From Streptomyces cyaneus (GTDB taxonomy: Bacteria > Actinomycetota > Actinomycetes > Streptomycetales > Streptomycetaceae): DNA of 64,000 nt. The stretch's first letter is position 1. The number at the start of each line of letters is the position of its first letter. Below, piece after piece: positions 63,806 through 64,000 of this stretch. The stretch spans positions 992,001 through 1,056,000 of the forward strand of contig NZ_RQJW01000003.1 of the NCBI RefSeq assembly GCF_004028635.1, given 5' to 3'. The notes beneath the pieces are model-generated. The model made no database searches and was not told where the DNA came from. It saw nothing but the letters and a program-made list of their open reading frames with translations. The position numbers and the translations under genes are program-made.

Positions 63806-64000
63806 ATGGGTCATACGCCGATGCATACGACTGCGGGGAAAGGGGTAGAGCTCTCCCCCTGGCTCCCGTCCCAGGTTCCGGTTTCCCTTCTGTCGCCGCA
63901 TGACAGGGCGGCGAACGGCACGTACGGGGAGCCGTCGCCCGAGTCGCTGCTGACGGCGTATCGAAAGATGGTCCTCGGGCGCCGCTTCGACGAGCAGGCG
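63806..64000 (+). CDS. 2-oxo acid (pyruvate-type) dehydrogenase E1 component, alpha subunit (partial, C-terminus outside window)
   Basis: The first 65 codons of a ThDP-dependent E1-alpha subunit. The segment SLLTAYRKMVLGRRFDEQA at the window edge is the usual E1-alpha N-terminal pattern before the cofactor domain. The preceding ~40 residues are a variable lead. The ATG at 63806 has an AGGAAAGGG site upstream. It is divergent from the NRPS cluster. It could belong to a housekeeping pyruvate/branched-chain dehydrogenase operon continuing to the right, or provide an acyl-CoA for the NRPS starter; the window does not allow a choice. Confidence 0.75.
   Translation, partial: MGHTPMHTTAGKGVELSPWLPSQVPVSLLSPHDRAANGTYGEPSPESLLTAYRKMVLGRRFDEQA

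Overview
The window is very GC-rich (hand-counted lines mostly near 70% or more G+C). It carries actinomycete-type lipoprotein signal peptides, MsiK-style ABC importers without their own ATPase, a ydaO-type (c-di-AMP) riboswitch in front of an NlpC/P60-like gene, and a large NRPS locus. Together these point to Streptomyces or a close relative. No rRNA, tRNA, CRISPR or transposase gene was seen.

Region 1 (1-23390, all minus strand) is a contractile injection system (CIS/eCIS, phage-tail-like) operon that runs off the left edge. In transcription order it encodes sheath, inner tube, a zinc-finger T4-like baseplate protein, a Pro/Ala-rich linker protein, a DUF4255 cap protein with a histone-H1-like tail, an AAA+ ATPase, a small conserved protein and a 2320-aa DUF4157 protein. 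It continues with a small HEAT-like protein, a tube/adaptor protein, a LysM-like protein, the gpD hub, the gp5/VgrG-like spike, a PAAR-like tip, gp25, a baseplate-J protein and a second large baseplate protein (cut by the window). Most junctions overlap by ATGA or GTGA, indicating translational coupling. The 3' end of the giant gene and the next small gene have visibly lower G+C (about 57-60% in counted lines), as expected for an exchanged effector/accessory cassette.

Region 2 (23391-32784) opens with about 640 bp of mostly empty intergenic DNA. It is followed by a D-glucarate-type import and catabolism operon (binding protein, two permeases, 5-dehydro-4-deoxyglucarate dehydratase, glucarate dehydratase). 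A reductase-hydrolase pair is next, divergent from a TetR regulator across a perfect 7-bp inverted repeat. An extended-SDR reductase closes the region.

Region 3 (32785-41501) holds a c-di-AMP riboswitch controlling an NlpC/P60-like secreted protein that has lost its usual catalytic Cys. After it comes an inositol-like regulon: an orphan sugar-binding lipoprotein, a LacI repressor, two TIM-barrel isomerases, a sugar-porter MFS and a Gfo/Idh/MocA dehydrogenase. The same 16-bp near-palindrome sits just downstream of TTGACA-type promoters both before the binding-protein gene and before the catabolic operon, tying them into one LacI regulon.

Region 4 (41541-63553, minus strand) is an NRPS cluster. 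Its order is cysteate/threonine-synthase-like PLP enzyme, NRPS1 (C-A-T-C-A-T-E), NRPS2 (C-A-T-C-A-T-E), NRPS3 (C-A-T-TE), MbtH, P450. By colinearity it should make a pentapeptide with D residues at positions 2 and 4. Pocket residues read by eye suggest Val-like, Asp-like, Thr and two unassigned residues. An Asp-like pocket next to a cysteate-synthase-like gene raises the possibility of a cysteic-acid-containing peptide. A divergent 2-oxo-acid dehydrogenase E1-alpha gene begins at the right edge.
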